This document shows positions 1 to 12,199 of a stretch of 64,000 nt of DNA, in pieces. The position numbers and the translations under genes were made by a program. Each line of letters opens with the position of its first letter. Position 1 is the first letter of the stretch. The notes under the pieces were generated by a model. The model ran no database searches, was not told the origin of the DNA, and saw only the letters and a list, made by a program, of their open reading frames with translations. This DNA is from Cryptomeria japonica (taxonomy: Eukaryota > Streptophyta > Pinopsida > Cupressales > Cupressaceae): positions 401,043,889 to 401,107,888 of the forward strand of contig NC_081408.1 of assembly GCF_030272615.1 (NCBI RefSeq), written 5' to 3'.

Positions 1-518
1 AATCAAGCCAAGTATACCTTTTCGAACAATAATTCTTTTTTCATCCCAACACTTTCAGGTCAAATTAATTATTCCTTTGTATTTCATGTATATCTGAGGA
101 TCTACGTTGCAAATTTCAGATTCATATGAGATTATTCGATGTGTTTTCTAAAGGCAAATCTAAATGTAACTTATTAGAATTGACCATATGCAATTCTAAA
201 TTCTGAATCAAGATGATTATAGTCGGATGTAAGTAAATCATTTTGCAGGAGCATAACTGAAGAAAATGGAGCTGTCCAAAAGAGGGAAAGCCTTTATCCC
301 ACATTGTTTGTGAGATAGGCTCTTTTAACGTTTAAAGTCCAAAGCGACTCGCATGATAATTATCGAAAGACAAATGGCTTTTGGCATGAAGAAGGTTGAA
401 CCCAGTGGACCCCAAGCATGCGAAAATGCATCTCGAGCCAACCAAAGTTTTATGATAGACTAGCGAGGATGGAGGCTAAAGATCGAGAAAATCAGGCAGA
501 TCTGATGGTTGGGCGAAT
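1..518. other. unassigned non-coding sequence
   Basis: Moderately AT-rich sequence without a convincing coding region. Short open frames occur on both strands but match no family I recognise. I see no RNA gene here. Confidence 0.4.
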
Positions 519-930
519 GATCCAACGATGGTTGCTATACCGCAATTGGAAAGTGCACAACAGATACCTATCACGGATCAGTGACAAAGCATGTGCAGAA
601 AAGGCGAGTTAACAATTGAGTAGGTTGAAGATGGATCAACGGTCGTCTCTATACCACAAGATGAAGATGCTCGCTAGTTACCCATCGCGACTTGGTGATA
701 AGGCAGGCCCAGGTCAAATGGTAGGTCCAGATGGTAGGTCTAGGTGGCAAACAGGTGGATCCATGAGCAAACCAGAGGTTGACACATGGCACACATGGAC
801 AAAGAGATAAAGAGTGAGCAAGTTGAAAGAGATCCAACGGCTATCGCTATTCCATTATGGAAATTTGCATGATCAAATACCTATCACGAATCAACAACAA
901 AGAGGAAACAAAGTGAAATGGTAGGTCCAG
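519..930 (+). repeat. degenerate direct repeat array, three copies
   Basis: Three imperfect copies of one phrase begin near 519, 630 and 830. Each starts with a GATC(C)AACG-like block, continues with a CGCTAT(A/T)CC-like block, and includes or approximates TACCTATCACG followed by CAAAG. Spacing is about 110 and 200 bp, so the array is irregular. The open frames at 418-612 and 616-810 lie across it and look incidental. The parent element is not identified; the 5' leader or LTR of a retroelement is possible. Confidence 0.45.
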
Positions 931-2275
931 CGATGCTGAGGTGGTAGATCGGTGGTGATGAGATGGTAGTCAGGTGACATGTCATCAAATTCATAAAGTA
1001 ACTTATCAAACAAACCTTGGTCACGTTAGATCTCTAAAAGAATTCACCCAAAGCATCAGTTTCATCGACATAAAGCACATCGAAAAAATCAAAAGTGGTC
1101 CCGCCAATAAAATAAAAAGTATTGATGAAACTACAAAATCGATAAGACCTGTGAACAGCTCGCCGAGGGAGGAAGTTTGGTCGAAAGAATAATACTGATT
1201 CATAGATATCATTATAAAGGGAAGTATTTTCTTTTATTTTATTTGATATGACAATCTTTTTAGGGTAAATTATTATCTTATGTCAATGAATGTTATATTT
1301 GCACATTATTTTCTTAAAAAGAAAATACTTTGGTTTTATTGAATTATTTTAAACAAGTATTTATATAAAGATTATTGACTTTTCAAACTAAAATCTAAGG
1401 TGGAATATGTTTAATTTTTAGATCAAGGAATTTGATTGGCTTATCTTGTGTGTAGGAGATATTGAGAAGATGATGAATATTTATCGAGGAATTTTATCAA
1501 AGCGGAGAATAAAAGACACATTATTAAAGCATCATTTAGTATTTTTTAGGGTTCTCATTTGTAATTGTTTATTAAACCAGAGGGTGTGTCCTTTGGAATG
1601 CAATTGTCTGTAACTCCCTTCTATGTATGAAAGGGTGTGTCCTTTCATATATGTCTTTTGATTGACATACTTATAGGGAGTCATTCTTATATGTAAAAGG
1701 GAGGATTCATACGAACAATATACTACTGTAAGGATTGAATATCATTTCGTATTAGAGAAGTCTATAGGAAGAAGAAGTATCATTTTGTGCAAGCAATTTG
1801 TAATGGAGTATCTACAAGTGCAGCTTATGTATGCAATTATTTCCCGAAGATTAATATACAACGTTTGTTGTTTCTTTTTCCAAATATTGTGTACACTTTT
1901 GTCTTGATGATTATCTTTGTCCTCTTGATAAATCTGTTTATAGATTTTCTATGATGTGAATCACATGTCGTTGCATTAAGTGAAAGATTGAGTTCTTACT
2001 GTTTGTGTAACATGTACTGAACCTTCATAGTTGATGAGAAATTGTCTCTTGAGTTGATAAGATATTTTGTCCATAAAGTTTCATATATATCCTTGGATAG
2101 AGGCATTGGTCTGTTATTGATCCTTTAAGGTTTTGATCTATATACATTCAAGGTCCTTGATAGAGAAACGGTCTTCCCAAATCCTATATGAACTGATCTA
2201 TGCAAAAATTTCATTTAAATCCTAAAAGCACTTTCATTTTCAATATACATTCACAATCATTTCTTTTCAAAGCAT
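931..2275. other. AT-rich non-coding sequence, possibly LTR-like
   Basis: No gene seen. From about 1440 to 1900 the plus strand has the texture of a plant LTR, with paired phrases such as AGGGTGTGTCCTTT at two places near 1580 and 1632, but I found no second copy, terminal TG/CA pair or target duplication, so no boundaries are given. Confidence 0.3.
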
Positions 2276-3900
2276 TCAGTTAAAGCACTTAATAAAGCAT
2301 AGCTGCAGAACAATAATTTTCGAGTTGTGTAAACTTGCTAAAAGGTTTAAATCCACTATAAATAACCTCTTTTGTGCTTGAGAGGAAGAGGCACACCCAC
2401 CTAAGTTCAATGGAGCCTTAAGTACAGAGGGATTTGGTCTTTGACCATCCCTGTTCATTGGCCAAGGCTGATTGGACTACATGAGGATTTGGCAAGTCTT
2501 TTGGTTTTCCAATTTGTGGTTTTGGGCACCAACACTACCCAAGATAGAGAAAGCTTATCTAACCAGGAACCCAGGGATCTGATACCAATTGAAGGAACAC
2601 AATAGGTCACTAAGAGAGGGGGTGAATAAGTGGTAATAAAAAACTTGAACTTTCTAAATAATCAAAGCTTTAGCATCATTAATCAAGAAACTATGAGCAG
2701 AGATATTAATCATAATTGCACACACACACACACACACACAGGAAAACTCATAACACAAGATCTACTAGGAAAAACTACTGTGGGGAGAAAATCTCGGTGA
2801 GAATATTTGTTGGAGTCTACTGCTCCAATCCAGTCTCATAATGAAAAACTAATTACAACATTTATAGGAACCAACCCAAAGGAGCACCAACCCCTAAAGT
2901 TTATGGGCACCTACCCAAAGGAGCACCAACCCCTGATTTTTATGAGCACCTACTCAAAGGATCACCTACCTCTACTCTGATCACCCACTTAGAGAATTAC
3001 AATGACTTAATAATTAAAACAAAATACAATGATAAACCTTGTTACAAATGAGTTTTGTAACACCTAGACATTATTGACATACATACATACACTGCTTCTG
3101 TCTCTTGTGTTGATTCTTCAATGTCTTTCTTCTATCTTTTGATCTTTGCAACTCAATGAAATCTTCTGCTCAATGTCTTCTTCTATCTCTCTGATGAAGT
3201 CTCTTCTTTACAAGTACTCCCTTATCCACATACACTTTCCTCTATATTCTACTCTCTCTTTTTTATGTGATTACACTTTCATACGATTAACACCTTCCAA
3301 TATTCAACATGCACACTCTCTTTCCGCTACACTCTTCTTCTCAAAATATACACTCTTCTATGTTTGGGTCTGCAACTTCCTTCTCTGTCATTTGAAACTC
3401 CTCCCACACACTCTCTTCTAACTTATTTTATGCTATACTTCCTCTTGTCTCTACACTGTATTTTTGTTCTACATATTAATCCTCAGTTATTTATCTGATT
3501 ATCTGTTACTCCACCCAACTTAGTTGTATATTCACTTGTCTCTTCTATCTACCTTCTACTCTTATTCTTGTCCTCTCTACTCAATTTACTTTCCTCTACT
3601 ATCTTTGGTCAGCGTGCACACTACTCACATTTATTCATGTTCTACTCTATGTTCTCCCTTCACAACTTCGTTCTTTTCTTGTCTACGCACTTTATCTTCT
3701 AGTCTTTAGTTTTTGCTCTAGACACTGTCCTCTTTGTTTATTTTTCTCGGTGTGTGTGGTCACTATGTTTTTCACACTTTCTTCTTTGTTCTCTGCTCTT
3801 TTTCACTCTGCATAGAGGTCATTTTTTATCCCCATAGTTGCATTCTTTCATACCATCCTTAACTCATCTACCTACCATAGATGCCACACTTAGTAGATCT
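2276..3900 (-). mobile_element. copia-type LTR end, primer-binding site and leader (fossil)
   Basis: On the minus strand a sequence ending in CA at 2590 is followed by ATTGGTATCA (about 2580-2589), the initiator-Met tRNA primer-binding site typical of Ty1/copia elements. The LTR therefore extends upward from 2590, probably to about 3900 or beyond; its far end is not located. Near its 3' end it carries a CCCCCTCTC block, and further in a CTGTGGGGAGAAAATCTC-like block; both also occur in the solo LTRs at 27.6 and 50.8 kb. Below 2580 lies a short piece of leader with an open frame (2276-2458) of unknown nature. The rest of the element is not visible. Broken fragment, age unknown. Confidence 0.5.
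2719..2740. repeat. (CA)11 microsatellite
   Basis: Eleven uninterrupted CA units inside the copia-type LTR. Confidence 0.9.
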
Positions 3901-4249
3901 CTCTACACATGCCAAGTCATTCCCTCTAAAATCGGATTCAAAAAATATATTTTTGAGTATCTAAGAATAAATCATTTCTACAGGTTGATTGGATCCTTTG
4001 TTCATCCTGTTTAGATTTCTAAGCTATCAAATCTGGTGTATTTAAGTTGACCAACTTCTGCAAGAAAAAGTTATTTTATTTGATTGGAAGTTTTTTCTTT
4101 CAATGTGTTATATGCTTAAAATTTTCTTCCAAGTCATCTAATCAACCCTTGTTAGATATCCACGTGGATCACTCAATAATCGGGTTGCACTTGAGCTGTT
4201 AAAGTCTTCTCATTTGGTCAAAATCTACATTGGGAGTATTCCACCCAAA
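3901..4249. other. unassigned non-coding sequence
   Basis: No coding or RNA feature seen. It may include the distal end of the LTR that begins at 2590. Confidence 0.3.
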
Positions 4250-5230
4250 CTCGATCTCCATCATGGTGAAAATACCTTATCACTATAGCTTCCAAGGTCT
4301 ACAAGAGGCGATTTGGTGTCATAATGAAACACTAGGTCACACCAAAAAGATAGACTTTATCGGCAAGACATGAAGCATGTCACACTGACAAAAGTATTTT
4401 TTGTGTAACACCAAGAGTTGATGGGAGGAAGGATCGGTCTTTTCAAAGGGAAAGGTCTTGTCGAAATAGACAGATGGGCCCCACACGAACAACACACTAC
4501 CAAGTGGACCAATGAGAGATTTCTAGTTGGATATCATAGGACACAAGGGCAAAGCAGGTCCGACAATGGTCCCACCGTAAAGACATGTATCGTCGTGCCA
4601 CTAAGGGGCCCTACACAAGTGGACTGCTACAAAGTTAGACCAATCAACGGGTGCCAATTGGACACCATCAAACACATGGGTGAAGTGGACCCATACACAA
4701 AAGGAGGCATATAGGTATAGCACCTTAGGTCGACACAATAATAAATGACTCTTGCTGAAAGGAAAGGTCTCACCAAACAAAAATGATGTCGGCGACACAC
4801 AACCACTATCACACCAAACCCGAACTCATGTCGGCCAAACATCCCAAAGTCACAGAGAAGAAACCATATATCGGCAAGAGCCGCCTACAATCATAACAAA
4901 CTAGAAGGTTATCCGTGTAACTTGAAAAGGCTGATGGGAGACATAAACGGTCACACCGAAAGACCAAGTCTCATTGACAATGGGATATTTCGATGAGACC
5001 CTATTGATGTCTCACCAAAAATAAACCTTGTCACCCAAATACAAGCGCCATCACACCGAAACCCATTGTGTTGCCCAGACCAACTAAATGTCACACCATA
5101 ATAGAATTATTATCGGTGAGACACATAAAGACTGATAAGAGTATTTTGTCATGATGATAGAAGCAGTCACCCCGAAATGCAAGATATCACTGATATAGAA
5201 GGAGAATCTTGCCGAAAAATTGTAACACTA
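4250..5230. repeat. diffuse array of TCACACCGAA-type motifs
   Basis: This stretch is less AT-rich than its neighbours. A short motif recurs throughout in variants such as TCACACCGAA, TCACACCAAA, TCTCACCAAA and TCGGTGAGAC, often 30 to 60 bp apart. The open frames at 4418-4714 (+) and 4601-4842 (-) overlap on opposite strands and show no family signature. It may be a decayed tandem repeat from an LTR-element leader; the parent is unknown. Confidence 0.4.
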
Positions 5231-5440
5231 AGAATTTTCACCATTTTTTCATATGAAACAAAATCCAATCAAACCCAATAGACCAAACATAGCATGAGGT
5301 CGATTCAGAACCATAAAGCCACATCATTTTCACCTTTGCAACACATAAATCCATCACTTTTAGTACATATGCAATATATTTTGTCTGCATCTCATCTCTT
5401 CTGCAACCTGCAACAGACCTAGTTGACATCAATGACAATA

Positions 5441-5989
5441 TTATGCCAACACGGTGCTCAGATCAAAAGGATAGGGACATATGTCCTCAATGGATATCTT
5501 GTGTGACAATGCCTTCTTATTCTTGAGCGTGTCTAATTCTTGTCTCAATGCTCTTAATTCATTCAATATGGGATTATTGGTAGGCATAGATTTTAATGTT
5601 TTCATAGATCTCTTGTATCCTGGTTGTAAATAGAAAGGTTTGTAATATTTTATCCTCTCCTCATTATTTTTCCTTGTAGGTTTAGATTCACTAGCTCTCA
5701 TTTTGTCCTTAATTTTGAGCATTGATATGTCAAAGTAAGGTGGCAATTTAATTCCCTCATCAACAAGGGCTTTGAAGTATGCTCATGGATCACATTTAAC
5801 CACCTCTTTAATAAGTTTAGTAAATCTATGATCGTGCAATGCTTTGTCAATGATGGATTGAGTTATTTCTTCATCACTTGTTTCACTAGTTGTAATGCTA
5901 ATGTGATCTTCTTTATCAAAGTCAATAAGCTTGTCTCCATCTTGAAATAGGCGATTTTGAAACATTTTGATTCTTGAGTTAGGAGACAT
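5441..5989 (-). pseudogene. gag-like region of the gypsy relic (fossil)
   Basis: Two consecutive minus-strand open segments (5783-5989 and 5441-5746) form the start of a gag-like protein. The first is acidic, including a TSETSDEE stretch. The second is basic and then carries the ICPYPFDLS motif that precedes the capsid core in related plant elements. Below 5441 the similarity fades. Assignment to Tat-type gag is by motif and context, not by a database match. Confidence 0.45.
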
Positions 5990-6595
5990 AAGCGATTGTT
6001 CTAATATTTGACCTAATGTTTATGGATATAATGATGATTGAGACTCAAGGTATGATGCAAGGTGAGATTAGGATGCAACTAACGATCAATGCAAAGATTA
6101 AGGTGCAAACTATGTGATAGGAAGGTGAGATTGGGATATGATAAGGATCAATGCAAAAATGCAATTTATGTAATATGATTGAGATGGGAATGTGCTAAAT
6201 AATTGATGAAAAATGTGATCTATATGATAGGAAAGTGATGTGCAACTAAACCCTAAATGGGGTATGAGGATGAATGTTGTTTGATACAAGGACTAAGGAT
6301 ACTCTAGGTCTAAAAATATTTCCAATGTGAGGTTTGACTTGTGCTATTATGAAGAGACACAAGGATAAGTGATTAAAAATGGTATGTTATGATAGGAGAT
6401 GATGAACTCCAAGTGGAATACCAACTCAAAGACACTGATAGGTTGCCTAACTCAAGGAAGATTCACCTCAAGTGATAAGGGTGATTAATGATCAAAAGTT
6501 GATGTCAAAATTAAGACGAGAAATCCTAAGTACAAGCAATATTTTTGGGTTTTTTGGATTTTGGATTTTTTTTTGGTATGCAAGTACTAAGGATA

Positions 6596-7010
6596 TGAAT
6601 AAATGAAATGCTAGGACCAATGATGAAATGGCCTAAGGCACTTATGAAAGGTTTAAGGTTATTTCCTAAAGGAATGACAAAAGTATGCAAGAGGTGGGGG
6701 TATGTCCTAAAGGGAGATGGGAATGTGCAAGAATTTAGGTATGACCTAATGAAGGTGTGTAAAGATCAAGGGTGTGTCCTAAGAAAATGGCATAAATATA
6801 TGCAGAGAATATGGGTATGATCCAAGGGAATGATGCAAGGGTATAACCTAATGGTGGTATGCAAATGTTTGACCTAAGGGTTTTGTGCAAAGGTTTGACC
6901 TAATGGTGGAACCTAAGGAAGTGGTGCAAGGATAAGACCTAAATAAAGTATGCAAGAGTATGATATAAGGGTGGTATGCAAGGTCCTAAAGGTGTGATGA
7001 TGTGACTATG
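6596..7010 (+). repeat. imperfect tandem repeat, unit about 35-40 bp
   Basis: About ten degenerate units built around ATGACCTAA...GGTATGCAA, with variants such as GTATGTCCTAA and TTTGACCTAA. The array lies in the leader of the minus-strand gypsy relic. The open frame at 6608-6820 is a by-product of the repeat. Confidence 0.65.
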
Positions 7011-8039
7011 CAAGAATATAAAAGATCAGAACTAGAAAATGATGTCTCAAGAGATTTGAAATGATTGTTTTGAGAACATAAGTTCAACGTTTCAGTGACA
7101 ATGTTATTTTGCAATGTTTTCATTTTATAATGTGGATGGATACTTGAAAGCTTAGACCAAGGTTTTGTAAAGTGTTTCAATTTCAAGTGTGGTGTTGATT
7201 GTGAAATGTTCTTGTTTGTTTTGCACTTTGTTTGATTTTGCAATGAAATAAAATCACATTCAAGCACAAATCCTAAGACTAGCCAGGAAAATATTTGTTG
7301 AATCCCCTTGCAATAGAATAGCACCTTCAATCAGATAGAAAGAATATTGGTAGCACTAGCTCCCCTCCACGACACTCACTTCTCAGGCAATACCAAGATT
7401 CAAATTTCTAAAAACCTGAAGATCTCAAGAAATTTTATATCTCAAGTTGAAGGGTATCTTTGACATGGGCGTATCACAAAACCGAATTCAACAAATAGAA
7501 GGTTTTTGGCTGCTAAAATAAAAATATTTTTAGTACGAGACTCTCTTTTGGGAGTCCATATATGCTCTCTCCTTCAGGAGGCTTATTTCTTGTAAAACAC
7601 AAGTATTAGGGAAGTCGGCATAGGTAGGCAATTAGCACCCATTGTGAAGACTTTCATCCCACATATTTTATATAGTGGTTGCGAGGTGACTTGGCTTTAG
7701 CCCATTATCGCTTCAGTCATTCCCTCTCACAAATTGGGAGGCAAGCCCTCTAAAGATGACAACAAGTTCTCTTACACCCAAGATCCTTTAGAAGGTGAGG
7801 GGAGAGGATACTTCTATCATCACCTTGGGTTAACACAAAGCATGTATGAAGAAAAACATTGGACAAACGAATAGAGTTCTTTTTAAGCACAGAAATAAAG
7901 TGTTCGCTAATACTAAAAAGGACAATCGGTTTCAAAATCAAGTCTTTGTCAAACGTCCTGCACCAAATGTCATTAGTAATTTCTTGAGATATGATCTTCG
8001 ACAATCGATTATAGCCTACACAAAATGAAAGTCCAAATT

Positions 8040-8630
8040 AGTCTCCAAAATCAAAAGAAACACACCAAAAACAATCACACCACATGACTAACTAACAAAT
8101 TAATCTAAGTAAGAAAAAGACTTAATCTAACTTAAAAACAAACCTTATAATCTAAAAATGAATTAATCTAAATAAAAAACAATCTAGACTAAGAATAAAT
8201 TAATCTAAATTAAAAACACACAAAATTATCTAACCTAATAACAAACTAATCTAATTAATTAAAATTAAACTAACCTAAATTAAAATTAGACAAACTAAAA
8301 CTAAATCTAAATTAAAATTAAAAACAAAAACTAAACTAAAAACAAAATTAAAAACAAAATTAAAAAACAAAGTCAAAACCAAATTAAAAATACAAAACTA
8401 AAACTAAAATTTAAAAACCAAATTATAAACTAAATCTAAAAACCAAATAAAAAAACCCAAATGAAAAACCAAATTTAAAAAAAAACTAAAATAAAAAACT
8501 AAATTTAGAAAAAACAAATTAAAAACTAAATCTTAGAAAAAAACAAAGTAAAAGCTAAATTAAAAAACCAAAGTAAAACTAAAAAAGCAAGACTAAAATC
8601 TAAATTTTAAACTAAAATCCAATCATGTCC
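8040..8630 (+). repeat. A-rich low-complexity tract of AAACTAAA-type words
   Basis: Nearly 600 bp made mostly of short words such as AACTAAA, AAATTAAA and AACCAAA with almost no G. It has the look of an expanded and decayed simple repeat inside the gypsy leader. No coding content. Confidence 0.8.
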
Positions 8631-9687
8631 CATGTTAATGTTTTATTCTCTAACTCTTTATGTCTATTTCTATGTCTTGTATCTACTATTTTTGTTATGT
8701 CTCTATAATGTAATGTTGCTTAAGGTTTGTGTGGGGTCTTTTTTATCTAGTTGGTGTTTTGGGGCTTAATGCCTCGTTAAGTCATCTCTGCTCTCTATTG
8801 TTAAAGGGTTTTGGGTCTCTTAAAAACCTGTTTTTTCTATAATAAAAAACATGGGCTTATTTTTAACAAAATGAAACCATAACGTGGGCTTTTTTTTTTG
8901 CAGGCAACAGGCTTGATAGGGAAGTGAGCTATTTTCAAAAAACGTATTTAACCTGTAGTTTTTTCATGCATTTCAAATGAATAAGCATGCAAATTGTTTT
9001 GACCGTGAATGCACAGAAGAAAAAAAATGCAATGTGGAATCCATTATTTTTGAAGTGTTCTGATAGACATGCATACAAAACATTGAGGGCGCTATTAAGG
9101 CAACATGAGTTGTTCCAAGAAAGGCGTTTTTTAATGCTTTTGTAGACTATAAAAAAAATAAGTTGTTTTTGGTTGTTTGAAATTCTCTGTAGCAAAATTC
9201 TTTTAAATGATTTTGGCTAGCATGCATACAAAATGTGGAGGGGCAAATAAGCATGCAAAATGTTGCTTGAAGATGAACATGGGATTGTGAAAACTACTTG
9301 AAAAAAATGCAAAAATAAAAACATAGGTGAAAACTCTAATCAAACTGATGAAGGTGGGCAAAACACAAGTGAAACCCCAAAAATGAAGTTGAAACTACAA
9401 ATTGTGAACCGTTAATAACGTATGATCAACAAATCAGATTGTATTTCTTGCAAAGTATAATATATGGCACATTAAAACTAATGAAAACTAAAACCCCATG
9501 CATGCAACAAATATTAACCCTCAAACAACCTACAAACAAAGCATTGAAACCTTCAAGCAAACCTACAAACAAAACGTTAAAAACTTAGAAGCAAACCTGC
9601 AACGAGATACATCATAATATTAAAACTTTTATCAAGCGAAAATAAGACAACCAAAGGACAAGTGCATGTCCCACCGAGCATGCCAAA

Positions 9688-10419
9688 TGTAGATGGAGGA
9701 AATAGAGTGTTTCAATCAAAGATTCAAACTTGTTTCCAACATCCAACAATGAGGTTTTTCTGCCAAAACACACATGCAAATCAAAATCTAAACTAGAAAC
9801 ACACATGCATGACACACAATCTACTCCTTAAACCAAGATCTTATGTAGATAATATGTCTCTCAGAAGCACACACAAGAAGCTATGATTTATTGGAGATTC
9901 AAGATGATGAATGCAAAGAAAGCTAAAGAAAGTGAAATGCAAGATAAGAATAATGCAAAAGTGAACTAATTGCTAGATTGCTAGATAGCTTGAAATGAGA
10001 GAGAGACTGAGCTTAAATAGAAGTTCTCCAAGTGGATCCAGATTGTGAGATGAATGTGGGACAAAAGATGATTTTGAAATTTGTAAGTGTTTATCCCACA
10101 TGCCTATGGTGAATGCAAGTGGGTAGAGGAGAAAGCATAAATGGATGATGCAAATGCTTATGCATATATTTGTAAACATGGATAAATAATAATAATATTA
10201 TTAAATGATAAATAGAATATGAGATAATAATAATATTAATAATGGATAAATGATAATGATTTATAATGGTGTTAATGAATTAATCATAATATTAGTGGGT
10301 AAATGAATAACGATGTATGATAATATTAGTGAATAAATAATGGATAAATGATAATGGATGGAATAATGTGTGAGAATGAAATGGATCCACCCAGCATAAA
10401 AAAAAAAATTAGGACAACA
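9688..10419 (-). repeat. LTR of the minus-strand gypsy relic (fossil)
   Basis: In plus orientation the block opens with TGTAGATGG at 9688, directly above the primer-binding motif, and closes with GGACAACA at 10419, where gypsy integrase sequence of the opposite strand resumes. Length about 732 bp. It includes an AAT/GAT-rich stretch (10181-10380). The outer boundary is set by the resumption of integrase similarity; no second LTR was found. Confidence 0.5.
10181..10380. repeat. AT-rich simple repeat (ATAAT/ATGATAAATG words)
   Basis: A 200-bp run of ATAATAATAT, AATGGATAAATGATAATG and similar words within the LTR. Low complexity, no coding content. Confidence 0.75.
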
Positions 10420-10876
10420 AATTTTATGTGTCTATAGGTACAACTCCTTATAATCTAGTTTACAATTTTGACACAATTATGCCTTTGGAGTTAGAGATTC
10501 CTTCACTAAGAAATTCTCTTAAGAGGATAATTGATGATAATTAATATAGGGGACAACGTCTTCAACAACTCGAGATGCTTGATGAATAATGTATACACGC
10601 TCTTGAGAAAATTCAAGTTTATCATAGGACTCTACAACGAAGTTATAATGATAAGGTTATTTAATATTCTTTCTCTATAGGTGATCTGGTGCTCTATAAG
10701 AATCAACGCAATGTGAATGCTTTGTTGGGCGAAAAAGGAAAGTATAGTCTGAATTATTTTGGAATATACATCATTATTGATGTTTACGAATCAGGTGCTT
10801 ACAAGAGAGTAGATATGAAAGGTATGCCTCTCAAGGAACCCATAAATGCTATGCATCTTCATAGATATTATGCTTA
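10420..10876 (+). pseudogene. gypsy integrase C-terminal region (fossil)
   Basis: Plus-strand sequence encodes the GTTPYNLVY motif, then a region with MPLELEIPSL, and finally the open stretch 10689-10876 that includes the GDLVLY motif and ends in the INAMHLHRYYA tail before a stop. These are the conserved C-terminal landmarks of plant Ty3/gypsy integrases, just before the polyprotein stop. The upstream catalytic core is absent because another element's LTR interrupts it. The copy is broken. Confidence 0.75.
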
Positions 10877-12199
10877 ATCCTCTTTTGTCTCTTTCCTTTC
10901 TTCTCTTTCTTTCATATTAATTGAGTAATATGCTAGCATGTCTTCATTAGATCAAGTGGTATTAGATAAGGTTATTATTTAATATGCATTAATGCTTTAT
11001 TCTTGACAAAAAATTGTTGTCTTGAATTCATTATGTAATTTCTTAGGAATTTACATTTCTTTATGTTAACTTATTATTCAGTTCTTCTATGTGTTGTGTT
11101 AGATTACATCATGTTGTGTTTAGTTAAGACATACTTTAATTAGATAATATTGTCATGTACTTTAAAATAGATACATTACATGATCAATTGTAGTATTTAA
11201 TTAAACACTTAGGTTGTTTAGTTAAATCACACATGTATCAATTTAACCATGATGATATTGAGAAATCAATCACATGAGCATTAAATTAGACATACATGTT
11301 ATTTACCAAATTTGTTATTGTTAATCAAAGCAATATGACACATTGTTTTTCATTTCAAGGACCAAGTTTGAGAAAACATCATCATCATGTGTGTGTGTGT
11401 TTGATACAAAATGTACATATCATCACCACTCATACAAAATGTGGTGCATACATCTTTAAATATAGGGTTGGTGGCTACATAATCCCTCTGGTCCTTGACG
11501 CAATGCCTCAATAGGTGTGTGTCAGTGGATTGATGTGGAACGTGAGTAACTTCTAGGGGAGCTCCTCCTATCCCTATCCATCATGATACTCCTGTACATA
11601 CTTAACTTTGCTCAGAGCTCCATGAGATCATGTTGTAGTCACTATTTCTCCTCTTATGCAACCTCCAACTCTACCCTAATGAAATTGAATACATCACTAT
11701 GTCACCCAACACTTTGCTAATATCTCTATGTGATCTATGAGGACCATGAAATGTGTGTTAAGACAATGATATCACCAAATAAATGACGTATAAAGTCATG
11801 CAATCTCTATGCACTACTTGTGGAGAGAGAGAGTTTCATATTAGTTACATATAAACATACATCCCTTAAATAATCAAATGAAATTTGAATCTAACCATGT
11901 CTTCTTATTTAAATCCCCTTCCTACTAAGTAGGATCAAAAGAGGTGGGAGAGTGAGATACTGTTCCTGGAGGCATAGCCCTGCTACTCTCTACTCACTCA
12001 TATTACCTCACACCTTAGACTGTGGTGTGTGTGGTGATGAACTATGTATCCTTGAGGTTAGTCTTTATAAGGGTATGTCATCCTCCTCCACCTTCACACC
12101 TTGTCCCCTATCCTCTACTAGTGGATGGTCAATATTTGAAACCTCATCCCTCGCATAATTAGGAGCCTTGATCTAATTTATCTCCTCCTCCTACTCCTC
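10877..12199. other. non-coding stretch between integrase end and antisense remnant
   Basis: No coding region recognised. It starts with a CT-rich segment just after the integrase stop and becomes AT-rich. A polypurine tract was not pinned down. Confidence 0.4.

Larger units (their letters stand above)
5231..10419 (-). mobile_element. Ty3/gypsy element, gag to 5' LTR (fossil)
   Basis: A broken minus-strand LTR element. Parts in element order: LTR 9688-10419, a primer-binding-type motif TGGCATGCTCGGTGGGAC at about 9667-9684, a leader of about 3.7 kb containing tandem repeats (6596-7010) and an A-rich tract (8040-8630), then a gag-like region from 5989 down to about 5231. The gag assignment rests on the motif ICPYPFDLS, which resembles the conserved YPFD-type motif in gag of plant Tat-lineage elements, and on the position. 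Nothing of protease or pol was seen, so the 3' part is lost. Its upper end lies inside the integrase coding end of another gypsy relic (10420 on), so this element is the younger of the two. Several breaks are visible; age not datable without a second LTR. Confidence 0.55.

Noticed and set aside
418-810. Two successive 64-codon frames resembling one another
   Set aside because: They run through a degenerate direct repeat, which explains the similarity; no known family.
3146-3709. CT-rich open frames rich in Ser, Leu, Tyr and Phe
   Set aside because: They reflect a pyrimidine-rich tract in a copia-type LTR; composition alone keeps the frames open.
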